From Pseudomonadota bacterium (GTDB taxonomy: Bacteria; Desulfobacterota; Desulfobacteria; Desulfobacterales; ETH-SRB1): a stretch of 9,083 nucleotides of DNA. Positions 1 through 6,265 of the stretch are shown piece after piece; position 1 is the first letter of the stretch; each line of letters begins with the position of its first letter. The position numbers and the translations under genes are program-made. The notes under the pieces are model-generated. The model did no database searches and was not told the DNA's origin. It was given only the letters and a program-made list of their open reading frames with translations. The DNA lies in assembly GCA_018897415.1 (NCBI GenBank), contig JAHIKR010000167.1:1-9083 (forward strand), given 5' to 3'.

Positions 1-514
1 CATTAAATTCGGATTCAGAACCTATTGGAAGTTGAAGAATAATTGGTTTTGGTTCAAAAGTATCTGTGGCATCTTTAAAAGTACGGAAAAAATCAGAACG
101 TTCCCTGTCCAATTTATTTATAAAAATAACACAAGGCAGAGCTAATTCATTAGCAAAATCCCATGCCATCTCGGTCTGAACTTTCAAACCATCAACGGCA
201 TCTATAATAACGACGACTCCATCTGCTGCCTGCATACAGCTCCTTGTATCTGAAAAAAAGTTCTGATCACCTGGTGTATCAATTATACTAACTATCTGTT
301 GCTTCCAGTTGTATTGGTGAAATCCACTGCTTAAACTCATTGTTCGTTTAAGCTCTTCCGGCTCAAAGTCCATCACGGTATTACCGTCTTCAACACGTCC
401 AAGTCGATTTATAACTCCAGCATTATATAGCATAACTTCCGCCAGAGACGTTTTTCCCGCACCTCCATGCGCAACAAAGGCAATGTTTCTTAATTGTTCA
501 ACCATTTCACTCAC
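1..514 (-). CDS. Elongation factor G-like GTPase (EF-G2 type), N-terminal part, cut by window edge
   Basis: This is the first 171 codons of a translation-factor GTPase that continues beyond base 1. Reading from the GTG at 514, residues 15-22 form the P-loop (AHGGAGKT), residues 79-82 the G3 motif (DTPG) and residues 133-136 the G4 motif (NKLD). The switch-I stretch (EPEELKRTMSLSSG, residues 51-64) lacks the RGITI motif of canonical EF-G, and G3 continues with Asp rather than the His of canonical EF-G. Both traits fit the EF-G-like paralogue group, often annotated as fusA2 or EF-G2, rather than the main translocase. The cellular role of that group is poorly defined. An AGGAG at 524-520 lies 5 nt before the GTG at 514; an in-frame ATG at 505 is the alternative start, with a 14-nt spacer. 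The gene follows tlyA on the same strand but is separated from it by a 300-bp gap with a repeat element, so it probably has its own promoter. Confidence 0.88.
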   Translation of the reverse strand, partial: MSEMVEQLRNIAFVAHGGAGKTSLAEVMLYNAGVINRLGRVEDGNTVMDFEPEELKRTMSLSSGFHQYNWKQQIVSIIDTPGDQNFFSDTRSCMQAADGVVVIIDAVDGLKVQTEMAWDFANELALPCVIFINKLDRERSDFFRTFKDATDTFEPKPIILQLPIGSESEFN

Positions 515-519
515 TTAAA

Positions 520-524
520 CTCCT
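520..524 (-). promoter_or_regulatory. Ribosome-binding site of the EF-G-like gene
   Basis: On the minus strand the run AGAGAGGAG ends 5 nt before a GTG at 514 and 14 nt before an ATG at 505. The spacing favours the GTG as the start, though not decisively. Confidence 0.55.
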
Positions 525-562
525 CTCTGATTGAATTGTTTTGAATCAAACAAAAAATTCCT

Positions 563-589
563 TTTATATGCTTAACCTGAATAAATCAA
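563..589 (-). promoter_or_regulatory. Possible promoter of the EF-G-like gene
   Basis: On the minus strand TTGATT (589-584) and TATAAA (568-563) resemble -35 and -10 boxes, but the 15-nt spacer is short. The site sits about 50 nt upstream of the GTG start, in an AT-rich stretch. This is a visual match only. Confidence 0.22.
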
Positions 590-695
590 GATTAAAAACC
601 TTAATATTCATAACTTGAGAGTCCAAAGTTCTTTTAACGCATTGATATTCTTGGCATTGATTCATTCGTGACGTCATTCCGGCCCCCTTTCTGTC

Positions 696-715
696 ATTCC
701 GGCGAAAGCCGGAAT
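696..715. repeat. REP-like hairpin, 8-bp stem with GAAA tetraloop
   Basis: ATTCCGGC (696-703) and GCCGGAAT (708-715) are perfect complements separated by GAAA. This is the widespread 'CGGCGAAAGCCGGAAT' type of palindrome whose translation gives the familiar spurious peptide FWIPAFAGMT. It is followed by TCCAG, as is common for this repeat class. No T-run follows on either strand, so a role as an intrinsic terminator is not supported. Confidence 0.75.
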
Positions 716-747
716 CCAGAATAATTCCAACAGCATAATGAAGCTGG

Positions 748-768
748 ATGCCGGATCAAGTCCGGCAT
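748..768. repeat. REP-like hairpin, second arm of the composite element
   Basis: ATGCCGGA (748-755) and TCCGGCAT (761-768) are perfect complements around the loop TCAAG. Together with the hairpin at 696-715, and with CTGGAT pairing to ATCCAG, it builds a branched palindrome typical of dispersed intergenic repeats in proteobacteria. Confidence 0.7.
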
Positions 769-816
769 GACGGCAGAACTTTGGACTCTCAAGTTCATAA
801 CAAATTTCGTAAAATT

Positions 817-1581
817 CTAAGAATGTTTCAGTCTCAGAGAAATAAAAAACTCCTTGTTCCCTTTGAAACCAAGTATTGGCGAAGGAATGACCGATTCGCA
901 TTTCAAACCTGTTTTAGTAAAAAATTCCGTGAGATCCTTTATAACTTCATTATGAAGAGTTGGATCGCGCAACACACCGCCTTTTCCGATTTTGCCTTTA
1001 CCAACTTCAAACTGAGGTTTTATCAACGCAATAATTCTTGAGTTTTGTTTTAAAAACTTAATTACTGAAGGTACAACAATTTTGAGGGAAATAAAGGAAA
1101 CGTCTATAGTTACGAGATCCACGAGTTGGGGCAGGGTGTCGGAAGATATATTCCGAATATTTGTACGTTCTATAATAACGACTCTTGGGTCCTGTCTTAG
1201 CTTCCAGTCTATTTGCCCATATCCGACATCTACGGCAAAAATACAAGTTGCGCCATGCTGCAGCAAACAGTCTGTAAATCCGCCGGTAGATGTGCCCACA
1301 TCGAGACATACAAGGCCGTCAACTTTTATTTTAAAAGATTTCAATGCTTCTTCAAGCTTTAGACCACCCCTGCTGACATACGGAATATCTGCTTCTTTCA
1401 GAACAATATTATCATCTTCAGATACCAGGACGCCTGGCTTATCTATTCGCTGGTCATTTACAATAACCTTGCCTGCCATTATCAGAGCACGACCACGTTG
1501 ATGACTTGATACTAATCCCTTCTCAATAAGTAGCAAATCAAGCCTTACTTTCTTTGAGACTTTTACAAAACCTCCTTCCAC
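817..1581 (-). CDS. tlyA: TlyA-family rRNA (cytidine-2'-O)-methyltransferase
   Basis: TlyA-type enzymes transfer a methyl group from S-adenosylmethionine to ribose 2'-OH groups of rRNA; in mycobacteria the targets are one cytidine in 16S and one in 23S rRNA. The old name hemolysin A is misleading. Residues 11-70 are an S4 RNA-binding domain (VRLDLLLIEKGLVSS, then RALIMAGKVIVN). Residues 92-104 hold the SAM-binding motif (CLDVGTSTGGFTD) of the FtsJ/RrmJ-like fold, followed by DVSFISLK (160-167) and the catalytic-region KPQFE (188-192). The length of 254 aa is normal. It is the last gene of the xseA-tlyA operon. The start is odd: the only in-frame initiator before the S4 domain is a GTG at 1581, 2 nt after the dxs stop, whereas the strong Shine-Dalgarno-like GGAAGGAGG (1579-1571) lies downstream of it. 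Family members usually begin near VSKKVRLD, where this gene has GTC at 1560. Start confidence is low; identity is secure. Confidence 0.93.
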   Translation of the reverse strand: MEGGFVKVSKKVRLDLLLIEKGLVSSHQRGRALIMAGKVIVNDQRIDKPGVLVSEDDNIVLKEADIPYVSRGGLKLEEALKSFKIKVDGLVCLDVGTSTGGFTDCLLQHGATCIFAVDVGYGQIDWKLRQDPRVVIIERTNIRNISSDTLPQLVDLVTIDVSFISLKIVVPSVIKFLKQNSRIIALIKPQFEVGKGKIGKGGVLRDPTLHNEVIKDLTEFFTKTGLKCESVIPSPILGFKGNKEFFISLRLKHS

Positions 1582-1630
1582 CTTCAGTCTTCAGCCTTCC
1601 ACCTTCCACCTTCAGCCTTCAACCTTCCAC
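1575..1630. repeat. Degenerate heptanucleotide tandem array (CTTCAGY/CTTCCAC), 8 units
   Basis: Eight 7-bp units in perfect register: CTTCCAC, CTTCAGT, CTTCAGC, CTTCCAC, CTTCCAC, CTTCAGC, CTTCAAC, CTTCCAC. On the minus strand the array encodes the C-terminal tail of Dxs (three heptamers equal seven codons, giving GGRLKAE and GGRWKAE), includes the dxs stop at 1586-1584, and supplies the GTG and purine-rich GGAAGGAGG in front of tlyA. The same heptamers recur at 3531-3587 and 3669-3703, on the other side of dxs. Confidence 0.85.
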
Positions 1631-3506
1631 CTATATTCATAAGTTCCCTGGCGGCATTTACTATGGCGGGTGCATCTATGTTATATTTAGATCTGAGAAG
1701 TCCCTGCGGGCCGTGCTCAACAAAAATATCAGGGATGCCTATACGTTTAAGATTAAATGAAGTTATTCCTTTATCATTCAAGCATTCAAGAATTGCGCTT
1801 CCGAATCCACCCTGTCGCACATTTTCCTCAATAGTTATTATTCGCGGTATTTTTTTTGCCAGAGAAGTTATCAATTCAGTATCAAGAGGTTTAACAAAAC
1901 GGCAGTTTACAACCGTAGATGATATATTATGTTCTTCAGCTAACTTTGAATGCGCAGAAAGAGCTTCACAAACAGGTCTGCCTAAAGCTAATATAAGTAT
2001 GTCCCCGCCTTCTTTAAGAACTTCTGCCTTGCCAATCTGTAAAGGGGTAATGTCCTCTGAAATATTTACGCCGGTTCCTCTTCCACGCGGATAACGAAAA
2101 GCAATTGGTCCATTATAGCCAAGAGAAGTTACAAGCATTCGACGCAGTTCATTTTCATCCTTAGGGGCCATCACTACCATATTGGGCAGGCTTCTGAGAT
2201 AAGATAAATCGAACAACCCATTGTGAGTTGCTCCATCATCACCAACAATACCCCCTCTATCAACAGCAAAAATTACTGGAAGAGCTTCTATACATACATC
2301 ATGCAATATCTGATCATATGCTCGCTGAAGAAAAGTAGAATATATTGCCACTACAGGTTTAAATCCCTCTGTAGCTAAACCTGCAGCAAAAGTAACACCA
2401 TGCTGTTCAGCAATTCCGACATCAAAAAATCTTTCCGGATAGGTCTCCGCAAATTTAGCCAGTCCAGTTCCTTCAGGCATAGCAGCAGTTACAGCAATAA
2501 TCTTATTATCTTTTCCGGCCAGTTCGACCATGGTATTGCCAAATACTTCTGTATAGGTAGGAATAGGGCCTTTTTCCTTAATACAATTGCCCGTCTTAAC
2601 CTCGAAACTTCCAACACCATGAAAATAGACGGGATTCTTTTCAGCAGGAGGGTATCCCTTACCCTTTTTTGTAGTAACATGAAGAAGTACAGGCTCATTA
2701 AGGTATTTGATATTATTAAGTATATCTATAAGGTGATTAAGCTTGTGGCCATTTATGGGGCCAAAATATTCAAAGTTGAATGCTTCAAACAGTATTCCAG
2801 GAGTTATCAAATTCTTTAAAGATTCCTCTGAACGCTTTGCAAATTGATATATATCGCCACCGATTTTGGGTAATGATTTAAGAAAATCGCCAAGCTCTTT
2901 TTTAAAATCCTGCAGATATTTTGCAGAAAATGTTCTGCTTAACAGAGATGATAAGGCACCAACATTCCGAGCAATTGACATATCATTGTCATTAAAAACA
3001 ACAATAAGATCCTTATGAATGTCTCCAGCCTGGTTTAGTCCTTCATAAGCCAGCCCGGCAGTCATGGAACCATCTCCTATAACTGCTACAACTTTTGATT
3101 TATCATTTTTTAAACGTTTGGCGCATGCCATACCAAGGCTTGCAGATATTGATGTGCCGCTGTGTCCAGTTGAAAATGCATCATAAGGGCTTTCACTCAT
3201 ACGTGTAAACCCGCATATTCCCTGGTATTGTCTAAGCGTATGGAACTGTTCTCTGCGTCCTGTAATGAGCTTGTGAGCATAAGCCTGATGCCCTACGTCC
3301 CAGATTATCTTATCATCAGGAGCATCAAAAACATAATGGATTGCAATAGCAAGCTCAACAGCACCCAGACTTGACGCCAGGTGACCTCCGTTTTTAGATA
3401 CAACATCAACTATAACTTTGCGTATTTCTGCTGCAAGAACAGGAAGATCCGACCGTGAAAGACTCTTTAAGTCTGAAGGAGAATTAATTTTTTCTAGTAA
3501 ACTCAA
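1584..3506 (-). CDS. dxs: 1-deoxy-D-xylulose-5-phosphate synthase
   Basis: Dxs condenses pyruvate and glyceraldehyde 3-phosphate, with thiamine diphosphate, into 1-deoxyxylulose 5-phosphate. This is the entry step of the MEP isoprenoid pathway and also feeds thiamine and pyridoxal synthesis. The thiamine-diphosphate signature runs from GDGSMTAG (144-151) to FNDNDMSIARN (171-181). The central domain carries the catalytic glutamate in AEQHG (E367) and the DRGGIVGDDGATHNG loop (416-430); GHQAYAHK lies at 72-79. At 640 aa it is slightly longer than the usual 620-635, because residues 626-640 (GGRLKAEGGRWKAED) are encoded by a heptamer array. The start is TTG at 3506: the protein then opens MSLLEKINSP, typical of the family, with AGGAG (3522-3518) 11 nt upstream, and no other in-frame initiator fits. 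It is flanked by ispA, which uses the downstream products, and tlyA. Confidence 0.97.
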   Translation of the reverse strand: MSLLEKINSPSDLKSLSRSDLPVLAAEIRKVIVDVVSKNGGHLASSLGAVELAIAIHYVFDAPDDKIIWDVGHQAYAHKLITGRREQFHTLRQYQGICGFTRMSESPYDAFSTGHSGTSISASLGMACAKRLKNDKSKVVAVIGDGSMTAGLAYEGLNQAGDIHKDLIVVFNDNDMSIARNVGALSSLLSRTFSAKYLQDFKKELGDFLKSLPKIGGDIYQFAKRSEESLKNLITPGILFEAFNFEYFGPINGHKLNHLIDILNNIKYLNEPVLLHVTTKKGKGYPPAEKNPVYFHGVGSFEVKTGNCIKEKGPIPTYTEVFGNTMVELAGKDNKIIAVTAAMPEGTGLAKFAETYPERFFDVGIAEQHGVTFAAGLATEGFKPVVAIYSTFLQRAYDQILHDVCIEALPVIFAVDRGGIVGDDGATHNGLFDLSYLRSLPNMVVMAPKDENELRRMLVTSLGYNGPIAFRYPRGRGTGVNISEDITPLQIGKAEVLKEGGDILILALGRPVCEALSAHSKLAEEHNISSTVVNCRFVKPLDTELITSLAKKIPRIITIEENVRQGGFGSAILECLNDKGITSFNLKRIGIPDIFVEHGPQGLLRSKYNIDAPAIVNAARELMNIGGRLKAEGGRWKAED

Positions 3507-3517
3507 AACAACTACAA

Positions 3518-3522
3518 CTCCT
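3518..3522 (-). promoter_or_regulatory. Ribosome-binding site supporting the TTG start of dxs
   Basis: AGGAG on the minus strand, 11 nt before TTG at 3506. It supports the rare TTG start, since codons between this site and 3506 in the frame include no ATG, GTG or TTG. A heptamer array ends only 8 bp upstream of it (3531). Confidence 0.6.
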
Positions 3523-3530
3523 ATTTTAAA

Positions 3531-3587
3531 GATAGAAGGCTGAAGGTAGATAGACTGAAGGCTGAAGGTGAAATGGAGCTTCAGCCT
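3531..3587. repeat. Heptamer array upstream of dxs with a perfect 9-bp hairpin
   Basis: The array consists of imperfect 7-bp units of the GCTGAAG/GACTGAAG type, the reverse complement of the CTTCAGC family. At 3579 the orientation flips: AGGCTGAAG (3559-3567) pairs perfectly with CTTCAGCCT (3579-3587) around an 11-nt loop. The 19 bp at 3549-3567 are also a perfect inverted copy of 3683-3701. In the ispA-dxs transcript these arms would lie just upstream of the dxs ribosome-binding site. Confidence 0.75.
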
Positions 3588-3668
3588 AACACGCCATTTC
3601 TTAGACTTCTTGTGTTAAAAGTCTTGAATGACTTAATTCGAGCATTGCGAGATGATTGATATACTTAC

Positions 3669-3703
3669 CTTCAGCCTTCAGTCTTCAGCCTTCAGTCTAT
3701 CAA
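3669..3703. repeat. Heptamer array downstream of ispA (inverted partner of 3531-3587)
   Basis: Four exact-register units (CTTCAGC, CTTCAGT, CTTCAGC, CTTCAGT at 3669-3696) are followed by a variant unit CTATCAA. The array begins, in transcript direction, 6 nt after the ispA stop codon. Its segment 3683-3701 is a perfect 19-bp inverted match to 3549-3567, so the whole ispA-dxs gap could fold as one long stem with about 115 nt between the arms. Confidence 0.78.
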
Positions 3704-3709
3704 CCTGAG

Positions 3710-4633
3710 TTACTTTTTCCTTTCAATTATATAGCATGCAATAGCACTGAGAGGATCAGATTTATTATCAAAATCATCAAGAGCTTGCAAGGCATTGCGT
3801 ACAATTTTTTTTGCAAATTCTTTGGATTCGTTTAATCCCATTATGGATGGATATGTGCTTTTTCCGCGGGCATTATCAGTGCCTGCAGCTTTTCCCATAA
3901 CAGCCGGGTCACCTTCGACGTTAAGAATGTCATCGGCAACCTGAAATGCAAGACCTATATTCTTTGCATAAATCTCGAGCTGATCAATCTGCCTTGGACT
4001 TCCACCGCCTAACAGGGCACCAGAAAATATTGCAGCTTCAATAAGAGCCCCTGTTTTTAAGGAATGCATATTTTCAAGCTCTTCTAAAGAAAGCAAGGTA
4101 CCTTCCGATGCTATATCCCTCATCTGCCCCTCTATCATGCCGTTGTGCCCGGCAGCAAATGAAATTCTATGTACAACTCTCAGCCAGTTTGATGAATTTT
4201 TTTCATTAATTAAATTAATTGATGAGAGGATTCGGAGGGCTAAAGTAAGAAGTGCATCACCTGCAAGAATAGCTGTAGCCTCGTCAAATGCTATATGACA
4301 TGTAGGCTTTCCCCTTCGCAGATCATCATTATCCATCGCGGGCAGATCATCATGGATTAGAGAATAAGTGTGGATCATTTCAAGAGCGCAGGCCGCGGGC
4401 AAAACATCATCTGCATTTCCTCCCACAGCCTCAGATGCAGCAATACACAGAATGGGCCTTACTCGTTTTCCACCGGCCATAAGAGAATAATGCATTGCTT
4501 GAACAATACGGCTGGAATTCACAGTATTATTTAGAATCTCATTAATAAAAGCATTAACTTTCTTACGCTTTGAAATAAGGTATGAATTCAGATCAAAACT
4601 GGATGCCGGATTTTTAATCATCTTTTGATTCAT
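3710..4633 (-). CDS. ispA: Polyprenyl (geranyl/farnesyl) diphosphate synthase
   Basis: This is a trans-isoprenyl diphosphate synthase that elongates dimethylallyl diphosphate with isopentenyl diphosphate to C10-C20 products, acting in the cytosol downstream of Dxs. The first Asp-rich motif is DDLPAMD (95-101), with the two-residue insertion typical of bacterial type II farnesyl synthases. GGKRVRP lies at 54-60 and KTG at 193-195. The second Asp-rich motif reads DDILN (234-238) instead of DDxxD, followed by VEGD and GKST (257-260). The length of 307 aa is normal; exact chain length of the product cannot be read from the sequence. The start is taken at ATG 4633 (20-nt overlap with xseB); ATG 4621, giving an 8-nt ATGATTAA overlap, is equally plausible because neither has a strong Shine-Dalgarno sequence. 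Overlap with xseB and closeness to dxs indicate co-transcription. Confidence 0.94.
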   Translation of the reverse strand: MNQKMIKNPASSFDLNSYLISKRKKVNAFINEILNNTVNSSRIVQAMHYSLMAGGKRVRPILCIAASEAVGGNADDVLPAACALEMIHTYSLIHDDLPAMDNDDLRRGKPTCHIAFDEATAILAGDALLTLALRILSSINLINEKNSSNWLRVVHRISFAAGHNGMIEGQMRDIASEGTLLSLEELENMHSLKTGALIEAAIFSGALLGGGSPRQIDQLEIYAKNIGLAFQVADDILNVEGDPAVMGKAAGTDNARGKSTYPSIMGLNESKEFAKKIVRNALQALDDFDNKSDPLSAIACYIIERKK

Positions 4634-4856
4634 TCTCAGGCATGAAGGGTTCCTCAGTTATGTCACCCTTATTATCACGCAATAAAACACTAATCTTTTT
4701 TTCGGTTTCATCCAGTTTTTCAGAACAATATTTTGAAAGTTTAACGCCTTCTTCAAATTTTTTCATAGCGTTCTCAAGGGGCAGATTCCCGGATTCGAGC
4801 TCCTGAACTATCTGCTCAAGCTGTTTTAAAGATTTTTCAAAAGTCATCTTAGCCAT
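4614..4856 (-). CDS. xseB: Exodeoxyribonuclease VII small subunit
   Basis: XseB is the small subunit of exonuclease VII, which degrades single-stranded DNA from both ends to oligonucleotides; several XseB chains bind the long helical part of each XseA. The protein has 80 aa, the usual size, with the family pattern FEKSLKQLEQIVQELESGNLPLENAMKKFEEGVKLSKYCSEKL at residues 6 to 48, mostly helical. The C-terminus is acidic and probably disordered. The ATG at 4856 overlaps the xseA stop as ATGGCTAA (8 nt), a sign of translational coupling that would help set subunit ratio. It overlaps ispA at its own 3' end. Confidence 0.95.
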   Translation of the reverse strand: MAKMTFEKSLKQLEQIVQELESGNLPLENAMKKFEEGVKLSKYCSEKLDETEKKISVLLRDNKGDITEEPFMPENESKDD

Positions 4857-6204
4857 TATATGATTTTCCTTCTACACGACAAATTAAAGAACCTTTAGCT
4901 ACCATTACCTCAAGGTCCTGACCTAATTTTACCATTTTTGGATCCCTTACCACAACTGCATCAGGAATAGTTCTCGTTATACTATAACCACGATCCAGTA
5001 TAGCAATAGGACTTAAATCTTTCAGCCTTGAAGCGAGTACAATTGTTTTAGAACGCCTATTTTGTAAATATATATCTATAGATGATAGGAGATTGCCATT
5101 CAATTGCTTAAGTATTACATTAAGATTATTGATATGTTTATAAGGACTATTTGCATATAAACTTCTGGACATCCATATAAGTTGAGCACGCCATTTATCT
5201 ATAATATTATATATAGATTTTAATAATCGATCAGTATAATCATCAATTCTTAGTCTGAAATCTTGAATATTTTTTCTTGGATCAACAAGGCGATTATTTA
5301 TTTCGTTTAAAGTACTATTTAACTTGTCAATATTATAATATATTCTTGCGATTAAATTTTTAAACAGCTCATCACATCTATTTTTGAGTTCATTCTTAAG
5401 TGGAACAACGAGCTCGGCTGCAGCAGAAGGAGTCGGTGCTCTAAGATCAGCAACAAAATCAGATATTGTATAATCGGTCTCATGACCAACAGCGGAAATT
5501 ACAGGAATCTTGGATGCAAATATAGCTCTCGCAACTTCCTCAGAATTAAATGCAGCAAGATCTTCTATAGAGCCGCCGCCTCTTGCAAGGATTACCACTT
5601 CAGCACCGCCATCGGATTCAGCGAGTTTATTTATAATATCAAAAGCTGAAACAATTTCCTGAACAGCTCCATCACCTTGAACTTTAACAGGTATAATTTC
5701 AATAGAAATATTATAAAAGCGCCTGTGAATAATATTTATAACATCATGAATTACCGCGCCACTTGGAGATGTTATTATACAAATTTTATTTGGCAAAAAG
5801 GGAAGGGGGCTTTTATATTTATCGTCAAAAAGGCCCTCCTCGGAAAGACGTTTTTTTAGTTTTTCAAAAGCGAGCTGTAAAGCGCCAATACCTTTTGGCT
5901 CTAAATATTCAAATATAATCTGATAATTCCCACGAGGTTCATAAAGATTTATCCTGCCCAATCCAATAATGCTCAAGCCATCTTCGAGTGTAAATTTTAG
6001 TTTTCTGTTCTGGCCACGAAACATCACGGCTCTTATCTGGGCATTTTCATCTTTTAATGTAAAATAAAAATGCCCGGAAACAGGTGCGCTTAAATTCGAT
6101 ATTTCCCCTGATATCCATACAAAAGGAAAGTTTTCTTCAAGTAATGTTTTAATTTCTGACGTTATCTCAGAAACCGTATATATCTTTCTTGTATTCTGGC
6201 TCAT
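4849..6204 (-). CDS. xseA: Exodeoxyribonuclease VII large subunit
   Basis: XseA is the catalytic subunit of exonuclease VII, acting with XseB on single-stranded DNA in repair and recombination. Residues 1-105 form the N-terminal OB-fold (YTVSEITSEIKTLLEENFPFVWISGEISN, cut here over residues 9-37; GHFYFTLKD at 44-52). The catalytic domain follows with ITSPSGAVIHD (144-154), ARGGGSIEDLAAFN (207-220) and PVISAVGHETDYTISDFVAD (234-253). Residues from about 270 to 400 are mainly helical, the site of XseB binding, and the end carries the LDRGYSITR stretch. The length of 451 aa is normal. The ATG at 6204 fits the family start, but no good Shine-Dalgarno sequence precedes it; instead an octamer array ends 8 nt upstream. 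It is the first gene of the operon. Confidence 0.96.
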   Translation of the reverse strand: MSQNTRKIYTVSEITSEIKTLLEENFPFVWISGEISNLSAPVSGHFYFTLKDENAQIRAVMFRGQNRKLKFTLEDGLSIIGLGRINLYEPRGNYQIIFEYLEPKGIGALQLAFEKLKKRLSEEGLFDDKYKSPLPFLPNKICIITSPSGAVIHDVINIIHRRFYNISIEIIPVKVQGDGAVQEIVSAFDIINKLAESDGGAEVVILARGGGSIEDLAAFNSEEVARAIFASKIPVISAVGHETDYTISDFVADLRAPTPSAAAELVVPLKNELKNRCDELFKNLIARIYYNIDKLNSTLNEINNRLVDPRKNIQDFRLRIDDYTDRLLKSIYNIIDKWRAQLIWMSRSLYANSPYKHINNLNVILKQLNGNLLSSIDIYLQNRRSKTIVLASRLKDLSPIAILDRGYSITRTIPDAVVVRDPKMVKLGQDLEVMVAKGSLICRVEGKSYNG

Positions 6205-6217
6205 TTCAAATTGATAT

Positions 6218-6265
6218 TGGTCGAGTGGTCGAGTGGGAAAATGGTCGAGTGGTTGACTACTCGAC
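6218..6265. repeat. Octanucleotide array before xseA (TGGTCGAG units), with hairpin
   Basis: Six 8-bp units in register: TGGTCGAG, TGGTCGAG, TGGGAAAA, TGGTCGAG, TGGTTGAC, TACTCGAC. The last units reverse orientation, so GTCGAGT (6244-6250) and ACTCGAC (6259-6265) form a perfect 7-bp stem with an 8-nt loop. In the xseA transcript the array would occupy the leader directly before the start codon. Related octamers flank the BI-1 gene. Confidence 0.8.

Larger units (their letters stand above)
607..801. repeat. Composite fold-back element with 21-bp perfect terminal inverted repeats
   Basis: Positions 612-632 and 775-795 are perfect inverted copies of 21 bp (reading inward AACTTGAGAGTCC...AGTTCT). 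The 8-mer TTCATAAC occurs at both borders (607-614 and 794-801), partly overlapping the inverted repeats, which could be a target duplication or part of the element ends. Inside lie a direct repeat GTCATTCCGGC (673-683 and 693-703), two perfect 8-bp hairpins, and ATCCAG/CTGGAT (714-719/744-749) that can pair with each other. No transposase is encoded, so the element is MITE-like or REP-like in form. It fills most of the 302-bp gap between tlyA and the EF-G-like gene. Confidence 0.7.

Noticed and set aside
674..901. Minus-strand open frame of 75 codons containing FWIPAFAGMT
   Set aside because: Its middle is the translation of the REP-like palindromes at 696-768 and its N-terminal part overlaps tlyA; a classic spurious frame.
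1575..1630. Possible CRISPR-like repeat
   Set aside because: Units are 7 bp and contiguous with no spacers; the same holds for the octamer and nonamer arrays, and no cas genes are present.
2400..2819. Plus-strand frame of 139 codons inside dxs (also 748-1041, 1082-1501, 1663-2094)
   Set aside because: These are antisense shadows of dxs and tlyA; both minus-strand proteins are full-length, recognisable enzymes.
3559..3587. Intrinsic terminator between ispA and dxs
   Set aside because: The 9-bp hairpin has no T-run on the minus-strand side, and its position just before dxs argues against termination.
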